Shown: positions 8,820 through 17,208, numbered from the stretch's first letter. The stretch is 64,000 nucleotides of DNA from Actinacidiphila fildesensis (GCF_042652185.1 NZ_JBHSIX010000006.1), one strand, 5' to 3'. Numbers and translations: made by a program. Notes: a model not told the origin generated them from the letters alone.

Positions 8820-9056
8820 CAGCTGGCGCCCCCTCGTCGTCGTCGTTGACACGGGGTGTGTCAAAGCCCATAACGGCGCGGCGGGAAGCGCGTCGGGGCT
8901 TGGTTGGTGGGTGTACGACGGGTCCTCCCCGGGCCCGGCGACGAGGAAACCTCGAGCGGACGACGAATTCCGGTCCGGTCGCCACTTACCGCCGGTTTAC
9001 GGCCGTCCGGTGCAGGATGGGAGCACATTCGTACTGCTCACGGAAGGAACAGCGCC

Positions 9057-9710
9057 TTGCGCGTACTGGTCGTCGAGGACGAGCAACTGCTCGCCGATGC
9101 GGTTGCCACCGGACTTCGCCGCGAGGCCATGGCCGTCGACGTCGTGTACGACGGCGGCGCCGCCCTGGAGCGGATCGGGGTGAACGACTACGACGTCGTG
9201 GTCCTCGACCGTGACCTTCCGGTCGTCCACGGTGACGACGTCTGCCGGCAGATCGTCGGGCTGGGGATGCCGACCCGGGTGCTGATGCTCACCGCCGCCG
9301 GCGATGTGAGCGACCGGGTGGAGGGGCTGGAACTGGGCGCCGACGACTATCTCCCCAAGCCCTTCGCGTTCAGCGAGCTGACCGCACGGGTCCGCGCGCT
9401 GGGCCGCCGGACGACCACGGCCCTGCCGCCGGTCCTGGAGCGGTCCGGCATCAAGCTCGACCCCAACCGCCGGGAGGTCTTCCGGGACGGCGCCGAGGTG
9501 CATCTGGCGCCGAAGGAGTTCGCGGTGCTGGAGGTGCTGATGCGCAGCGAGGGCTCGGTGGTCTCCGCCGAGCAGCTCCTGGAGAAGGCGTGGGACGAGA
9601 ACACCGACCCGTTCACGAACGTGGTGCGGGTGACGGTCATGACGCTGCGCCGCAAGCTCGGCGAGCCCCCGGTGATCGTCACCGTGCCGGGCTCCGGATA
9701 CCGGATCTGA
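9057..9710 (+). CDS. cutR: Response regulator CutR
   Basis: A 217-residue OmpR-family regulator. The receiver domain shows VVEDEQLLAD (acidic pocket), VVVLDRDLP with the phosphoacceptor Asp, and LPKPFAFSEL with the conserved Lys. The C-terminal winged helix ends in NVVRVTVMTLRRKLGEP and VPGSGYRI. It matches Streptomyces CutR almost throughout. Start TTG at 9057 is preceded by GGAAGGA about nine bases upstream. CutRS is conserved in Streptomyces and has been linked to copper, antibiotic production and, more recently, envelope/secretion stress. cutS follows after five bases. Confidence 0.95.
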   Translation: MRVLVVEDEQLLADAVATGLRREAMAVDVVYDGGAALERIGVNDYDVVVLDRDLPVVHGDDVCRQIVGLGMPTRVLMLTAAGDVSDRVEGLELGADDYLPKPFAFSELTARVRALGRRTTTALPPVLERSGIKLDPNRREVFRDGAEVHLAPKEFAVLEVLMRSEGSVVSAEQLLEKAWDENTDPFTNVVRVTVMTLRRKLGEPPVIVTVPGSGYRI

Positions 9711-9715
9711 CCGGC

Positions 9716-10990
9716 GTGACCACTTCCTCCGCCCCGCCCCCGCCCCCCGCCAGGCCACCCGCCGACCGGGCCGCTCCCCGCCGCCCCGGCTGGGACCTGC
9801 TGCCGGCCGAGGCGCCGCCCCCGTGGCTGCGGCCGACGATCCGGATACGGCTGACGGTCCTGTACGGCGGCATGTTCCTGATCGCGGGCGTCCTGCTGCT
9901 GTGGATCAACTACCTGCTGGCCGCACAGGCGCTGCACCAGGGCATGGAGCTGCCCTTCCGGCTGCTGGGCGCCAATGTGCAGCCGACGGACGCGTGTCCC
10001 AATCTGCAGAGCAGCAGCGGCAGCAGCACCATCGACCAGTTCAACGCCGCGCTGAACATCTGCATGCAGCACCAGCGCGAGCTGGCGCTCAACACGCTGC
10101 TCAGGCGCTCGCTGATGGCCCTCATAGGGCTGACCGTGGTCGCCTTCGCCTTCGGCTACGTGATGGCCGGGCGGGTGCTCTCGCCGCTGGGCAGGATCAC
10201 CCGCACCGCGCGCGGCGTGGTCAGCTCCGACCTCAAGCGCCGGATCGAGCTCGACGGACCGGACGACGAGCTCAAGGAGCTCGCCGACACCTTCGACGAC
10301 ATGCTCGACCGGCTGGAGCGGTCCTTCGACGCGCAGCGCCGCTTCGTGGCCAACGCGTCGCACGAACTGCGGACGCCACTGGCGATCAACCGCACGCTCC
10401 TGGAGGTGCAGCTGGCCGACCCGGAGGCGTCGGCCGACCTCCAGCAGCTCGGCAAGACCCTGCTCGCCACCAACGAGCGCAGTGAGCAGCTCGTGGAGGG
10501 CCTGCTGCTGCTCGCCCGCAGCGACAACGAGATCGTGCACCGCAAGCCGGTGGACGTCGCGGAGGCGGCCTCCCAGGCGCTCGACCAGACCCGCGCCGAG
10601 GCGCAGGCCAAGGGCGTGGAGCTGCGCAGCGAGCTCGGGCCGGCGGTCGTGCAGGGCAACGGCGTGCTGCTGGAGCGGATCGCGCTGAACCTGGTGCAGA
10701 ACGCCGTCCGGTACAACACGGCCGACGGCTGGGTCGAGGTGACGACCGGCACCGAGGCGGGCCAGGCCCTGCTGATAGTGACGAACACCGGCCCGGTGGT
10801 GCCCGCCTACGAGGTGGACAACCTCTTCGAGCCCTTCCGCCGGCTCCGTACGGAGCGAACGGGCAGCGACAAGGGCGTGGGCCTGGGGCTGTCCATCGCG
10901 CGCTCCGTGGCGCGCGCTCACGGCGGCTTCATCTCGGCGGAGCCGAGGGAGGGCGGTGGCCTGGTCATGCGGGTGGTGATCCCGCTCTGA
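9716..10990 (+). CDS. cutS: Sensor histidine kinase CutS
   Basis: A 424-residue membrane kinase. After a Pro-rich cytoplasmic N-terminus, a membrane segment (LYGGMFLIAGVLLLWINYLL) precedes an extracellular loop of about 70 residues with two cysteines (in TDACPN and LNICMQ). A second membrane segment (LIGLTVVAFAFGYVMAG) leads into HAMP, the HisKA box NASHELRTPLA with the phosphorylated His, and HATPase boxes NLVQNAVRYN and GVGLGLSIARS. The GTG at 9716 lies five bases after the cutR stop; no clear ribosome site is visible, so translation is probably coupled. The two extracytoplasmic cysteines suit a redox or disulfide sensor. Confidence 0.95.
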   Translation: MTTSSAPPPPPARPPADRAAPRRPGWDLLPAEAPPPWLRPTIRIRLTVLYGGMFLIAGVLLLWINYLLAAQALHQGMELPFRLLGANVQPTDACPNLQSSSGSSTIDQFNAALNICMQHQRELALNTLLRRSLMALIGLTVVAFAFGYVMAGRVLSPLGRITRTARGVVSSDLKRRIELDGPDDELKELADTFDDMLDRLERSFDAQRRFVANASHELRTPLAINRTLLEVQLADPEASADLQQLGKTLLATNERSEQLVEGLLLLARSDNEIVHRKPVDVAEAASQALDQTRAEAQAKGVELRSELGPAVVQGNGVLLERIALNLVQNAVRYNTADGWVEVTTGTEAGQALLIVTNTGPVVPAYEVDNLFEPFRRLRTERTGSDKGVGLGLSIARSVARAHGGFISAEPREGGGLVMRVVIPL

Positions 10991-11001
10991 CCGCGAACCC
11001 G

Positions 11002-11030
11002 ACGGCGGACCCGGTGGCAGGGTCCGCCGT
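11002..11030 (+). terminator. Hairpin terminator after cutRS
   Basis: A perfect 11-bp inverted repeat (ACGGCGGACCC at 11002-11012, complement at 11020-11030) with a 7-nt loop, 11 bases after the cutS stop. Confidence 0.8.
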
Positions 11031-11463
11031 GGTCGGCCGAAGTCTTCCGAAGGGTCTTCCGAGGGCCGCAGAACCCCTCGTGAGGGTCGGATCGTGTTCG
11101 CTTTGCGAGTAATTTCGCGGTCTGTGAATCGAGGGGAGCTGGTGTGATTGATCACACCTGGAATTCCGGTCCTGCCTACCCTGCGTGATCACTACGCCCG
11201 AAAAAAGACCGGAAAATCCATGTTTCCGCTGGTCATGATCACGGGAAGTACACGTGTTGGCACGAGTGATGTGCGACTTTCAGACCGGAACAGGTCCTGA
11301 TCGGCCACTGCCACGATCACCTCATCCGGGGTGACGTTGGGTGTCGATTGAGTAACAGGCCTTGATGTGAGGCAAAATCTCCGCCTCAGGTCGGGCACAA
11401 GTCCGGCCTCCCGCGCGTTACGTGCGCAGACACCAGCAGATACCCAGAGGGGGAGAGCGACAC
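11031..11463. other. 433-bp intergenic region, AT-richer than surroundings
   Basis: No supported gene. The composition is notably less GC-rich than flanking DNA. It contains a palindrome GGTGTGA-TTGA-TCACACC at 11141-11158 and, just upstream of the DUF4193 gene, GAGGC-N8-GCCTC around 11371-11390 next to an AAAAT stretch that could be a -10 region. The region likely carries an elaborate promoter for the DUF4193 gene; exact elements are not certain. Confidence 0.5.
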
Positions 11464-11766
11464 ATGGCAACGGATTACGACACACCACGCAAGACTGACG
11501 ATGACGTCAATGAGGACAGCATCGAGGAACTGAAGGCTCGCCGGAACGAGAAGTCCACGTCCGCGGTGGACGTCGACGAGTTCGACCAGGCCGAGTCCCT
11601 GGAGCTGCCCGGCGCCGACCTCTCCAACGAGGAGCTTTCGGTCCGGGTGCTTCCCCGGCAGGCGGACGAGTTCACCTGCATGACCTGCTTCCTGGTGCAC
11701 CACCGCAGCCAGCTGGCCGGCGAGGCGAAGAACGGCGACCCGATCTGCCGCGACTGCGCGGCCTGA
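11464..11766 (+). CDS. DUF4193 family protein with zinc-binding motif
   Basis: A 100-residue acidic protein typical of actinobacteria. The N-terminal half is disordered and rich in Asp/Glu (TDDDVNEDSIEELKARRN). The C-terminal half has FTCMTCFLVHH and PICRDCAA, two CxxC pairs that form a likely zinc ribbon. ATG 11464 follows GGGGGAGAG seven bases upstream. Function is unknown, though its strong conservation and small size suggest an RNAP- or ribosome-associated factor; that is inference. Confidence 0.85.
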   Translation: MATDYDTPRKTDDDVNEDSIEELKARRNEKSTSAVDVDEFDQAESLELPGADLSNEELSVRVLPRQADEFTCMTCFLVHHRSQLAGEAKNGDPICRDCAA

Positions 11767-11780
11767 GGCAGCGGGTAGCC

Positions 11781-12527
11781 GTGAAGGGCTCGCCTGAGGG
11801 CCGGGAGGACGACGAGCGGGGCCGTGCGGCCTCGCTCGCGGCCGCCATAGGGCGCGGGGTGAAGAGCGGGGCCAGGAAGGGCGGCAGGGGCGCGCGGGTC
11901 GGTATGGGCTCGCTCGCCGAGCGGCTCGTCGACGCGGCCCCGCGCATCCCCGTGCGCGACCTGGACACACTGCGCAAGCAGTTCCCGGGTCTGGGTCCCG
12001 AGGACATCGCGGACAAACTCATCGCCGGTGCCGTCAAGGGCACCATGACCGTCGGAGCAGGCGTGGGAGCGGCGGCGATGCTGCCGACCCCGCCCGCCAT
12101 GCCGGCGGAGCTGGCCGCGGAGACGCTCGGCGTCGCGGCAGTCGAGTACAAGCTCATCGCCGAGCTGCACGAGGTCTATGGGCTCCGTGCGGCCGGCACC
12201 GTACGGGAGCGCGCGACCGCCTACCTGTGGTCGTGGACCGAGCAGCGCGGCATCGACGTGCTCAAGCTGTCCTCGCTCAACGTCGCACTCGGCGGCAAGA
12301 TGAAGCGGGAGCTGCGCCAGCAGCTCATCAAGCGCACGGTGCGGAACCTGCCGACGCTGACCCCGTTCATGATCGGCGCGGCCGTCGGCGCCACGATGAA
12401 CCGGCGCGACACCAAGAGGCTCGCGGAGAAGGTCCGAAAGGACCTGCGTGCCGCTCAGATCCCCTGGGACGCGCTGCCCGGCCCCGAGCTGCCCCAGGCT
12501 CCCCCGCCTCCCGCTATCGAGCTCTGA
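11781..12527 (+). CDS. Conserved hypothetical, possibly EcsC-like membrane-associated protein
   Basis: A 248-residue protein. Residues 1-50 are basic and Gly/Ala-rich. The core holds a hydrophobic Gly/Ala/Pro stretch (TVGAGVGAAAMLPTPPAMPA), a VEYKLIAELHEVYG helix, and near the C-terminus FMIGAAVGATMNRRDTKRLA. This layout recalls EcsC-like proteins, but the match is loose. GTG 11781 has no strong ribosome site; the stop of DUF4193 is 14 bases upstream, so co-transcription is likely. The last 14 bp overlap the convergent DUF3093 gene. Confidence 0.7.
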   Translation: MKGSPEGREDDERGRAASLAAAIGRGVKSGARKGGRGARVGMGSLAERLVDAAPRIPVRDLDTLRKQFPGLGPEDIADKLIAGAVKGTMTVGAGVGAAAMLPTPPAMPAELAAETLGVAAVEYKLIAELHEVYGLRAAGTVRERATAYLWSWTEQRGIDVLKLSSLNVALGGKMKRELRQQLIKRTVRNLPTLTPFMIGAAVGATMNRRDTKRLAEKVRKDLRAAQIPWDALPGPELPQAPPPPAIEL

Positions 12528-12960
12528 CGGCCTCCAGGGCCTGTGCCAGGCGCTCCGGGGAGCGCGTCGACAGATAGACATACGGCGTCGGGTCCGCCGG
12601 GTCCGTGATCTCCACCTTGAGCGCGGTCGGCACGTAGCTGCGCAGCAGCATGAAGGCGCGCGGGTTGGCCTTCCGCCCGCGCCAGGCGATCGTCTCCGCC
12701 GGGTCCAGCACCGTCGCCTCGCCCAACGCCGCGACCGGGATCTTCGCCTCGCCGGCGACCAGCGAGCCGGCCACCACCCGGATCCGCGCCGAACCGTACG
12801 AACTCAGGCCCATCGCCGCCAGCGCGGTCCCGCCGGCCAGACCCGCCAGCATCGGCAGCACCCCGAAGGGGAAAAGGATCAGCGCGGCGGAGACTCCCGC
12901 CCCCAGAGCCAGGAGCCACCAGGAGCGCGGGACGGTGAGGCGTTCGTCGTAGGGCTGCAT
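12514..12960 (-). CDS. DUF3093 family membrane protein
   Basis: A 148-residue actinobacterial protein. It begins MQPYDERLTVPRSWWLLALG, followed by two closely spaced membrane segments (ALILFPFGVLPMLAGLAGG) and a soluble domain with the family's GEAKIPVAALGEATVLD and AYVPxxLKVEITDPADPTPY-type signatures (here SYVPTALKVEITDPADPTPY). The ATG at 12960 is the only start that keeps the family N-terminus. Its stop overlaps the convergent gene end by 14 bp. Function unknown. In Streptomyces it commonly sits beside dut, as here (dut is about 1.6 kb away). Confidence 0.85.
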   Translation of the reverse strand: MQPYDERLTVPRSWWLLALGAGVSAALILFPFGVLPMLAGLAGGTALAAMGLSSYGSARIRVVAGSLVAGEAKIPVAALGEATVLDPAETIAWRGRKANPRAFMLLRSYVPTALKVEITDPADPTPYVYLSTRSPERLAQALEAVRAR

Positions 12961-13007
12961 GGCACCCAGCTTGGCAGACGCTTTCCGGCCGTCCACCGCC
13001 CGGCCGG

Positions 13008-13892
13008 TCACTTCCCGCGCAGCCGGTCCACCGCCCGCGCCACCCGCGGCGGGGCGGCCCGCAGACCGCTCGCGAGCTGCTTGGCCCAGTCCGTCGCGAC
13101 GGTCGGCGCCAGCACGTCCAGGGCCGCCGCGGAGCGGGCGCCGCCGCCCACCAGGTACCGCGCCAGCGGGCGCCGGGCGTTCAGCGCCTTGAGGACCGCC
13201 AGGGCCACCGGACGCGGACCGGGCAGCGTCCGGGCGTCGCGCACCACCTGGTCGGCGCCGGAGTACTGGTCGCGGTAGGCCGAGGTCCGCCCGGCCGGCA
13301 GCAGCTCCGCGCCCTGCTCCCAGATCCCGGTGCGGTGCGAGCCCGGCTCGATCAGCACGACCTTCACACCGAAGGACTCGGTCTCCATGCGCAGCGCGTC
13401 CGTCACCGACTCCAGGCCCTGCTTGCTGGCGCAGTACCAGCCCAGCATCGGCAGCGAGACCCGGCCGGCGACCGACGAGATGTTGACGATCCGGCCGTCC
13501 CGGCGCTCCCGCATCGCCGGCAGCACCAGCCGGGCGATACGGGCCGGGGCGATCAGGTTCGTCTCCAGCTGGCGCCGCACCTGCTCGTCGCCCACGTCCT
13601 CGACGGCACCGGGCTGGGCGAAACCCGCGTTGTTGACCACCGCCCAGGGGCCGCCGTCCGTCATCATCGCGATCTCCGTGAACGCCTGGACGCACGACGT
13701 CGCGTCGGCCACGTCCAGCAGTACCGTCCGCACCGCCGCCCCCGTACGTTCCACCACCGCCCGCAGTGTCTCGGCCTTCTCCGGCGTCCGCACCGTGCCG
13801 ATCACGTCGAATCCGGCGTGCGCGAGCTCGAGGGTGACGGCGAGGCCGATGCCTCGGCCGGCTCCGGTGACGACGACGGACTTGGGACTCAT
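13008..13892 (-). CDS. Short-chain dehydrogenase/reductase
   Basis: A 294-residue classical SDR. It shows the nucleotide-binding TGAGRGIG, VVNNAGF (NNAG), the catalytic Ser in VNISSVAGRVS and YCASK (YxxxK). The segment VVLIEPGSHRTG is the usual PG motif after the active site. The extended C-terminus (about 100 residues past the active site) fits SDRs acting on lipophilic or steroid-like substrates. ATG 13892 has GGAG six bases upstream; an upstream in-frame ATG (13934) is less likely. It is divergent from the thioesterase gene with 89 bases between them. Confidence 0.9.
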   Translation of the reverse strand: MSPKSVVVTGAGRGIGLAVTLELAHAGFDVIGTVRTPEKAETLRAVVERTGAAVRTVLLDVADATSCVQAFTEIAMMTDGGPWAVVNNAGFAQPGAVEDVGDEQVRRQLETNLIAPARIARLVLPAMRERRDGRIVNISSVAGRVSLPMLGWYCASKQGLESVTDALRMETESFGVKVVLIEPGSHRTGIWEQGAELLPAGRTSAYRDQYSGADQVVRDARTLPGPRPVALAVLKALNARRPLARYLVGGGARSAAALDVLAPTVATDWAKQLASGLRAAPPRVARAVDRLRGK

Positions 13893-13981
13893 GTGCGCTC
13901 CGGTCAAGGTGGGGTGGAAGCCGGTACGGGTCAACGGACGGCCGACGGGAAAGGATCCCGCAGGAGGGTAGGGTCTCGGGC

Positions 13982-14587
13982 GTGAGTGGAGCTACCGCAT
14001 CCGAGAGCCCTGGCCGGCCGGGCCTGAAGCCGCCGCCAGACGCAGGCCTGCCCGTACGGCATCCCGGTGCGCCCGCGCCCGGCGAACTGCTCGGGGCGCA
14101 CTACGACCAGTGTTTCGGCTGCGGCGAGGGACAGCCGCACGGACTGCACCTGGAATCCCGTGCGGGTGATGGCGTGAGCGTCACCGCGGAATTCACCGTA
14201 CAGACCGCCCACCAGGGCGCGCCGGGCCTCGCGCACGGCGGCGTGCTGGCCTCGGCGCTGGACGAGACGCTCGGCTCGCTGAACTGGCTGCTGCAGGTCA
14301 TCGCGGTGACCGGCCGGCTGGAGACGGACTTCGTCCGCCCGGTGCCCGTCGGCACCACCCTGTATCTGCGGGCGCACTGCCGCGCGGTCGCCGGACGGAA
14401 GATCTACAGCACCGCCGAGGGCCGGATCGGCGCCCCCGACGGCCCGGTCGCGGTCCGCGCCGAGGCCCTGTTCCTGGAAGTGAAGCTCAACCACTTCACG
14501 GACAACGGACGTCCCGAGGAGATCCAGGCCGCGATGTCCGACCCCGACCAGGTCAAGGTCGCCCGCGCCTTCGAGGTGAACCCGTGA
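13982..14587 (+). CDS. PaaI-type hotdog thioesterase
   Basis: A 201-residue acyl-CoA thioesterase-like protein. The N-terminal 35 residues are Pro-rich. The hotdog fold shows CFGCGEGQPHGLHLES, QGAPGLAHGGVLASALDE (HGGxxxxxxDE motif of PaaI-type thioesterases) and ETDFVRPVPVGT. These proteins hydrolyse small acyl- or aryl-CoA thioesters. GTG 13982 is the apparent start. The stop TGA overlaps the dut GTG by four bases (GTGA), so translation is coupled. Confidence 0.85.
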   Translation: MSGATASESPGRPGLKPPPDAGLPVRHPGAPAPGELLGAHYDQCFGCGEGQPHGLHLESRAGDGVSVTAEFTVQTAHQGAPGLAHGGVLASALDETLGSLNWLLQVIAVTGRLETDFVRPVPVGTTLYLRAHCRAVAGRKIYSTAEGRIGAPDGPVAVRAEALFLEVKLNHFTDNGRPEEIQAAMSDPDQVKVARAFEVNP

Positions 14588-15117
14588 GTGAAGCGGCACG
14601 GCGTCCCGTGGACGTTCTCATCCGCCGTCTCGACGACTCGGTGCCCATTCCGGCGTACGAGCACCCCGGCGACGCGGGAGCCGACCTGGTGACCACCCAG
14701 GCCGCGGAACTCGCCCCCGGCGAACGAACGGTGCTCCCCACCGGCGTGTCCATCGCGCTGCCGGACGGGTATGCGGCCTTCGTGCACCCCCGCTCGGGCC
14801 TCGCGGCCAGGTGCGGAGTGACCCTCGTGAATGCCCCGGGAACGGTCGATGCCGGGTACCGTGGGGAGATCAAGGTGATCGTGGTCAACCTGGACCCACG
14901 CGAGAGCGTGCGGTTCGAACGGGGAGACCGGATCGCCCAACTGGTCGTCCAGCAGGTCGAACGGGTCCGCTTCCACGAGGTCGCGGAACTTCCCGGTTCT
15001 GCCAGGGCCGCTGGGGGCTTCGGCTCCACCGGGGGGCATGCCTCGGTAGGTGATGCCCCCGACGGCCAGACCAGTAATGGATTCGCTTCGGTCGTTGCAG
15101 ACCGGGAAGGACAGTGA
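14584..15117 (+). CDS. dut: dUTP diphosphatase
   Basis: A 177-residue dUTPase that turns dUTP into dUMP and pyrophosphate. All five family motifs are visible: GDAGADL, PRSGLA, GTVDAGYRGE (uracil hairpin with the catalytic Asp), GDRIAQLVV and the C-terminal GGFGSTGG. It extends about 25 residues past motif V, longer than many trimeric dUTPases. GTG 14584 overlaps the thioesterase stop by four bases. DUF3710 follows with its start just past the stop codon, giving a three-gene operon typical of Streptomyces. Confidence 0.95.
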   Translation: MSEAARRPVDVLIRRLDDSVPIPAYEHPGDAGADLVTTQAAELAPGERTVLPTGVSIALPDGYAAFVHPRSGLAARCGVTLVNAPGTVDAGYRGEIKVIVVNLDPRESVRFERGDRIAQLVVQQVERVRFHEVAELPGSARAAGGFGSTGGHASVGDAPDGQTSNGFASVVADREGQ

Positions 15118-15119
15118 CC

Positions 15120-15899
15120 GTGTTCCGTCGTCGTCGCAAGGAGCGCGAAGACGCCCTCGACGAGCTCGAGGGCGCGAGCCCGGACGAGCTGGCCGAAGAC
15201 GCCGAAGACGCCGGGGAGTCCGACGACTCCGGCGAATCGGGTCGGTACAACCTTCCGCCCGCCCCCAGGCCCGACGGGCCCTGGGACCTGAGCGAGGTCA
15301 AGCAGCCCGGCGAGGGCCGGGTGGACCTCGGCGGACTGTTCGTGCCCGGTGTCGAGGGCATGGAGCTGCGCGTCGAGGTGGCCGGTGAGTCGATCGTCGC
15401 CGCGACCGTGGTGCTGAACGACAGCGCTGTCCAGCTGCAGGCGTTCGCCGCCCCGAAGTCCGAGGGCATCTGGGGCGAGGTCCGGGACGAGATCGCGTCC
15501 GGCATCACCAAGCAGGGCGGCATCGTCGACGAGATCGAAGGTTCGCTGGGCTGGGAGCTGCGCGCGCAGGTGCCCGTACAGCTGCCGGACGGTACGAACG
15601 GTGTGCAGCTGGTCCGCTTCATCGGCTGTGACGGCCCGCGCTGGTTCCTGCGCGGGGTCATCTCCGGCCAGGGAGCGGTGCAGCCGGAGGCCGCGGGCCT
15701 GCTGGAGACCGTCTTCCGCGACACCGTCGTGGTGCGCGGCGAGACGCCGATGGCGCCGCGCGACCCGATCGTGCTGAAGCTGCCGACCGACGCCCAGATG
15801 GTGCCCGAGGGCATCGCGCAGGAGGAGACCGAGGGGCCGAAGTTCGGCGACGGGCTCGACCCGTTGCGCCGCGGCCCGGAGATCACCCAGATCCACTAG
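15120..15899 (+). CDS. DUF3710 family protein
   Basis: A 259-residue protein with a basic start (FRRRRKERED), an acidic linker to about residue 45, and a compact C-terminal domain (GPWDLSEVKQPGEGRVDLGG, LVRFIGCDGPRWFLRGVISG, DPIVLKLP). GTG 15120 has GGAAGG 11 bases upstream; GTG 15114, which overlaps dut, is also possible. Function unknown; it is tightly linked to dut across actinobacteria. Its TAG stop sits in the CTAG where the IS630 element begins: TA is the target duplication and the G is the first base of the insertion sequence. Confidence 0.88.
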   Translation: MFRRRRKEREDALDELEGASPDELAEDAEDAGESDDSGESGRYNLPPAPRPDGPWDLSEVKQPGEGRVDLGGLFVPGVEGMELRVEVAGESIVAATVVLNDSAVQLQAFAAPKSEGIWGEVRDEIASGITKQGGIVDEIEGSLGWELRAQVPVQLPDGTNGVQLVRFIGCDGPRWFLRGVISGQGAVQPEAAGLLETVFRDTVVVRGETPMAPRDPIVLKLPTDAQMVPEGIAQEETEGPKFGDGLDPLRRGPEITQIH

Positions 15900-16987
15900 T
15901 GTTTTGAGTCGGGAATTCTGTTCAGATATGAGGCGAGGCGTTCGAGGATCTCGTCTGCGGTCTTCGTCCAGAGGTAGGGCTTCGGGTCGGTGTTCCATGC
16001 GGCGATCCAGTTACGGATGTCCTTCTCCAGGGCCTGGACGGACTTGTGGACGCCTCGCCGTATCTGTTTGTTGGTCAGCTCGGCGAACCACCGCTCGACA
16101 AGGTTCAGCCAGGACGATCCGGTCGGGGTGAAGTGCAGGTGGAAGCGGGGGTGGGCCAGCAGCCACTTCTTGATCGCAGGTGTCTTGTGGGTCGCGTAGT
16201 TGTCGCAGATCAGATGAACGTCCAGGCCGGCCGGCACTTCCTTGTCGAGTTTGATCAGGAACTTCTTGAATTCCTCGGCCCGGTGGCGGCGGTGCAGGGA
16301 CCCGATCACTTTGCCGGTGCCGACCTCGAGCGCGGCGAACAGGGTGGTGGTGCCGGCACGGACGTAGTCATGGGTGGCTCGCTCGGGAACCCCGGACATC
16401 ATCGGCAGCACGGGCTGGGACCGGTCCAGGGCCTGGATCTGCGACTTCTCGTCCACGCAGAAGACCAGGGCCCGCTCGGGCGGGTCCAGGTAGAGACCGA
16501 CGACATCATGGACCTTGTCCACGAAGTACGGATCCGTCGACAACGTGAAGGTCTGCGACCGGTGCGGCTGCAGGCCGAACGCCCGCCAGATCCGCGACAC
16601 CGACGACTGCGACAAGCCCATTTCCTTCGCCATCGAACGAGTCGACCAGTGCGTCGCGTTCTTCGGCGTGGATTCCAGCGTCCTGGTGACCACCGCGGCA
16701 ACCTGCTCGTCCGTCACCGTCCTGGGGCCACCCGGACGCGGCATGTCACCCAGACCGGCAATCCGGAACTGTACAAACCGGGCCCGCCAGCGCCCCACCG
16801 CCTGCGGTGTGGAACCGAGTCGAGCCGCCACGTCCTTGTTCGGGACACCCTCGGCACACGCCAGAACGATCCGACACCGCAGGGCCCACGCCTGCGGCGT
16901 GGAACGACGCCGCACCCACTCCTCGAGCGCGGCCCGTTCCTCATCCGACAGCGTCAACTCGGCCTTCGGCCGCCCCATCCGTGCCAT
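15896..16987 (-). CDS. IS630 family transposase
   Basis: A 363-residue DDE transposase. The N-terminal winged helix-turn-helix covers ALRCRIVLACAEGVPNKDVA and SQSSVSRIWRAFGL. The catalytic triad fits VFCVDEKSQIQA (D), LICDNYATHK (D) and NLVERWFAELTN (E). Length and order fit full-size IS630 transposases. The stop TAG on this strand is completed by the target site: positions 15898-15896 are the TA duplication plus one host base. An ATG three codons later is an alternative start. Confidence 0.92.
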   Translation of the reverse strand: MARMGRPKAELTLSDEERAALEEWVRRRSTPQAWALRCRIVLACAEGVPNKDVAARLGSTPQAVGRWRARFVQFRIAGLGDMPRPGGPRTVTDEQVAAVVTRTLESTPKNATHWSTRSMAKEMGLSQSSVSRIWRAFGLQPHRSQTFTLSTDPYFVDKVHDVVGLYLDPPERALVFCVDEKSQIQALDRSQPVLPMMSGVPERATHDYVRAGTTTLFAALEVGTGKVIGSLHRRHRAEEFKKFLIKLDKEVPAGLDVHLICDNYATHKTPAIKKWLLAHPRFHLHFTPTGSSWLNLVERWFAELTNKQIRRGVHKSVQALEKDIRNWIAAWNTDPKPYLWTKTADEILERLASYLNRIPDSKH

Positions 16988-17031
16988 AGGCCAAGCCTAC
17001 ACATCTGAACAAAATTCCCGACTCAGAACAC
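15899..17031. mobile_element. IS630-family insertion sequence, 1133 bp
   Basis: Ends are 29-bp inverted repeats with two mismatches: GTGTTTTGAGTCGGGAATTC... at 15899-15927 and its complement at 17003-17031. The element is flanked by TA at 15897-15898 and 17032-17033, the target duplication expected for IS630. It carries one transposase on the minus strand. Both ends and the gene look intact, so it may be active. It sits in a CTAG site, which is the preferred target reported for IS630. Confidence 0.92.
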
Positions 17032-17033
17032 TA

Positions 17034-17208
17034 GGGCGGGTTGCGAAAGGAGCGCCGTTCGCCCGGAGGGCGTGGCCCACGGCGTCTGGTGCGTGCGCTC
17101 GCAAGGCGGAGGGTCGTCCTCGTACTGGACGTACTGGGACGAGCCCGACAACGCAGCGAGGGCGCGTGCCAGACGCCGTGGGCCAGGCGGGACTTTCGCA
17201 ACACGCCC
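17034..17208. mobile_element. MITE-like hairpin element, 175 bp, beside the IS630 copy
   Basis: Ends are 16-bp inverted repeats with one mismatch (GGGCGGGTTGCGAAAG at 17034-17049; right end reads GGGCGTGTTGCGAAAG in complement, 17193-17208), flanked by TA at 17032-17033 and 17209-17210. Inside, a perfect 17-bp inverted pair (TGGCCCACGGCGTCTGG at 17073-17089; complement at 17169-17185) makes the element a long hairpin. It has no coding capacity. The same type of GGGCGTGTTGCGAAAG-ended hairpin is recalled as widespread in Streptomyces genomes. It was probably mobilised by a transposase using TA targets; which one is unknown. Confidence 0.75.

Noticed and set aside
11141..11158. GGTGTGATTGATCACACC as a Crp site
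   Set aside because: The half-sites TGTGA/TCACA are separated by four bases, while Crp needs six; retained only as an unexplained palindrome in the intergenic note.
12514..13695. A single 393-codon minus-strand gene joining DUF3093 to upstream sequence
   Set aside because: The upstream part is the shadow frame of the SDR gene; DUF3093 starts at ATG 12960 where family homology begins.
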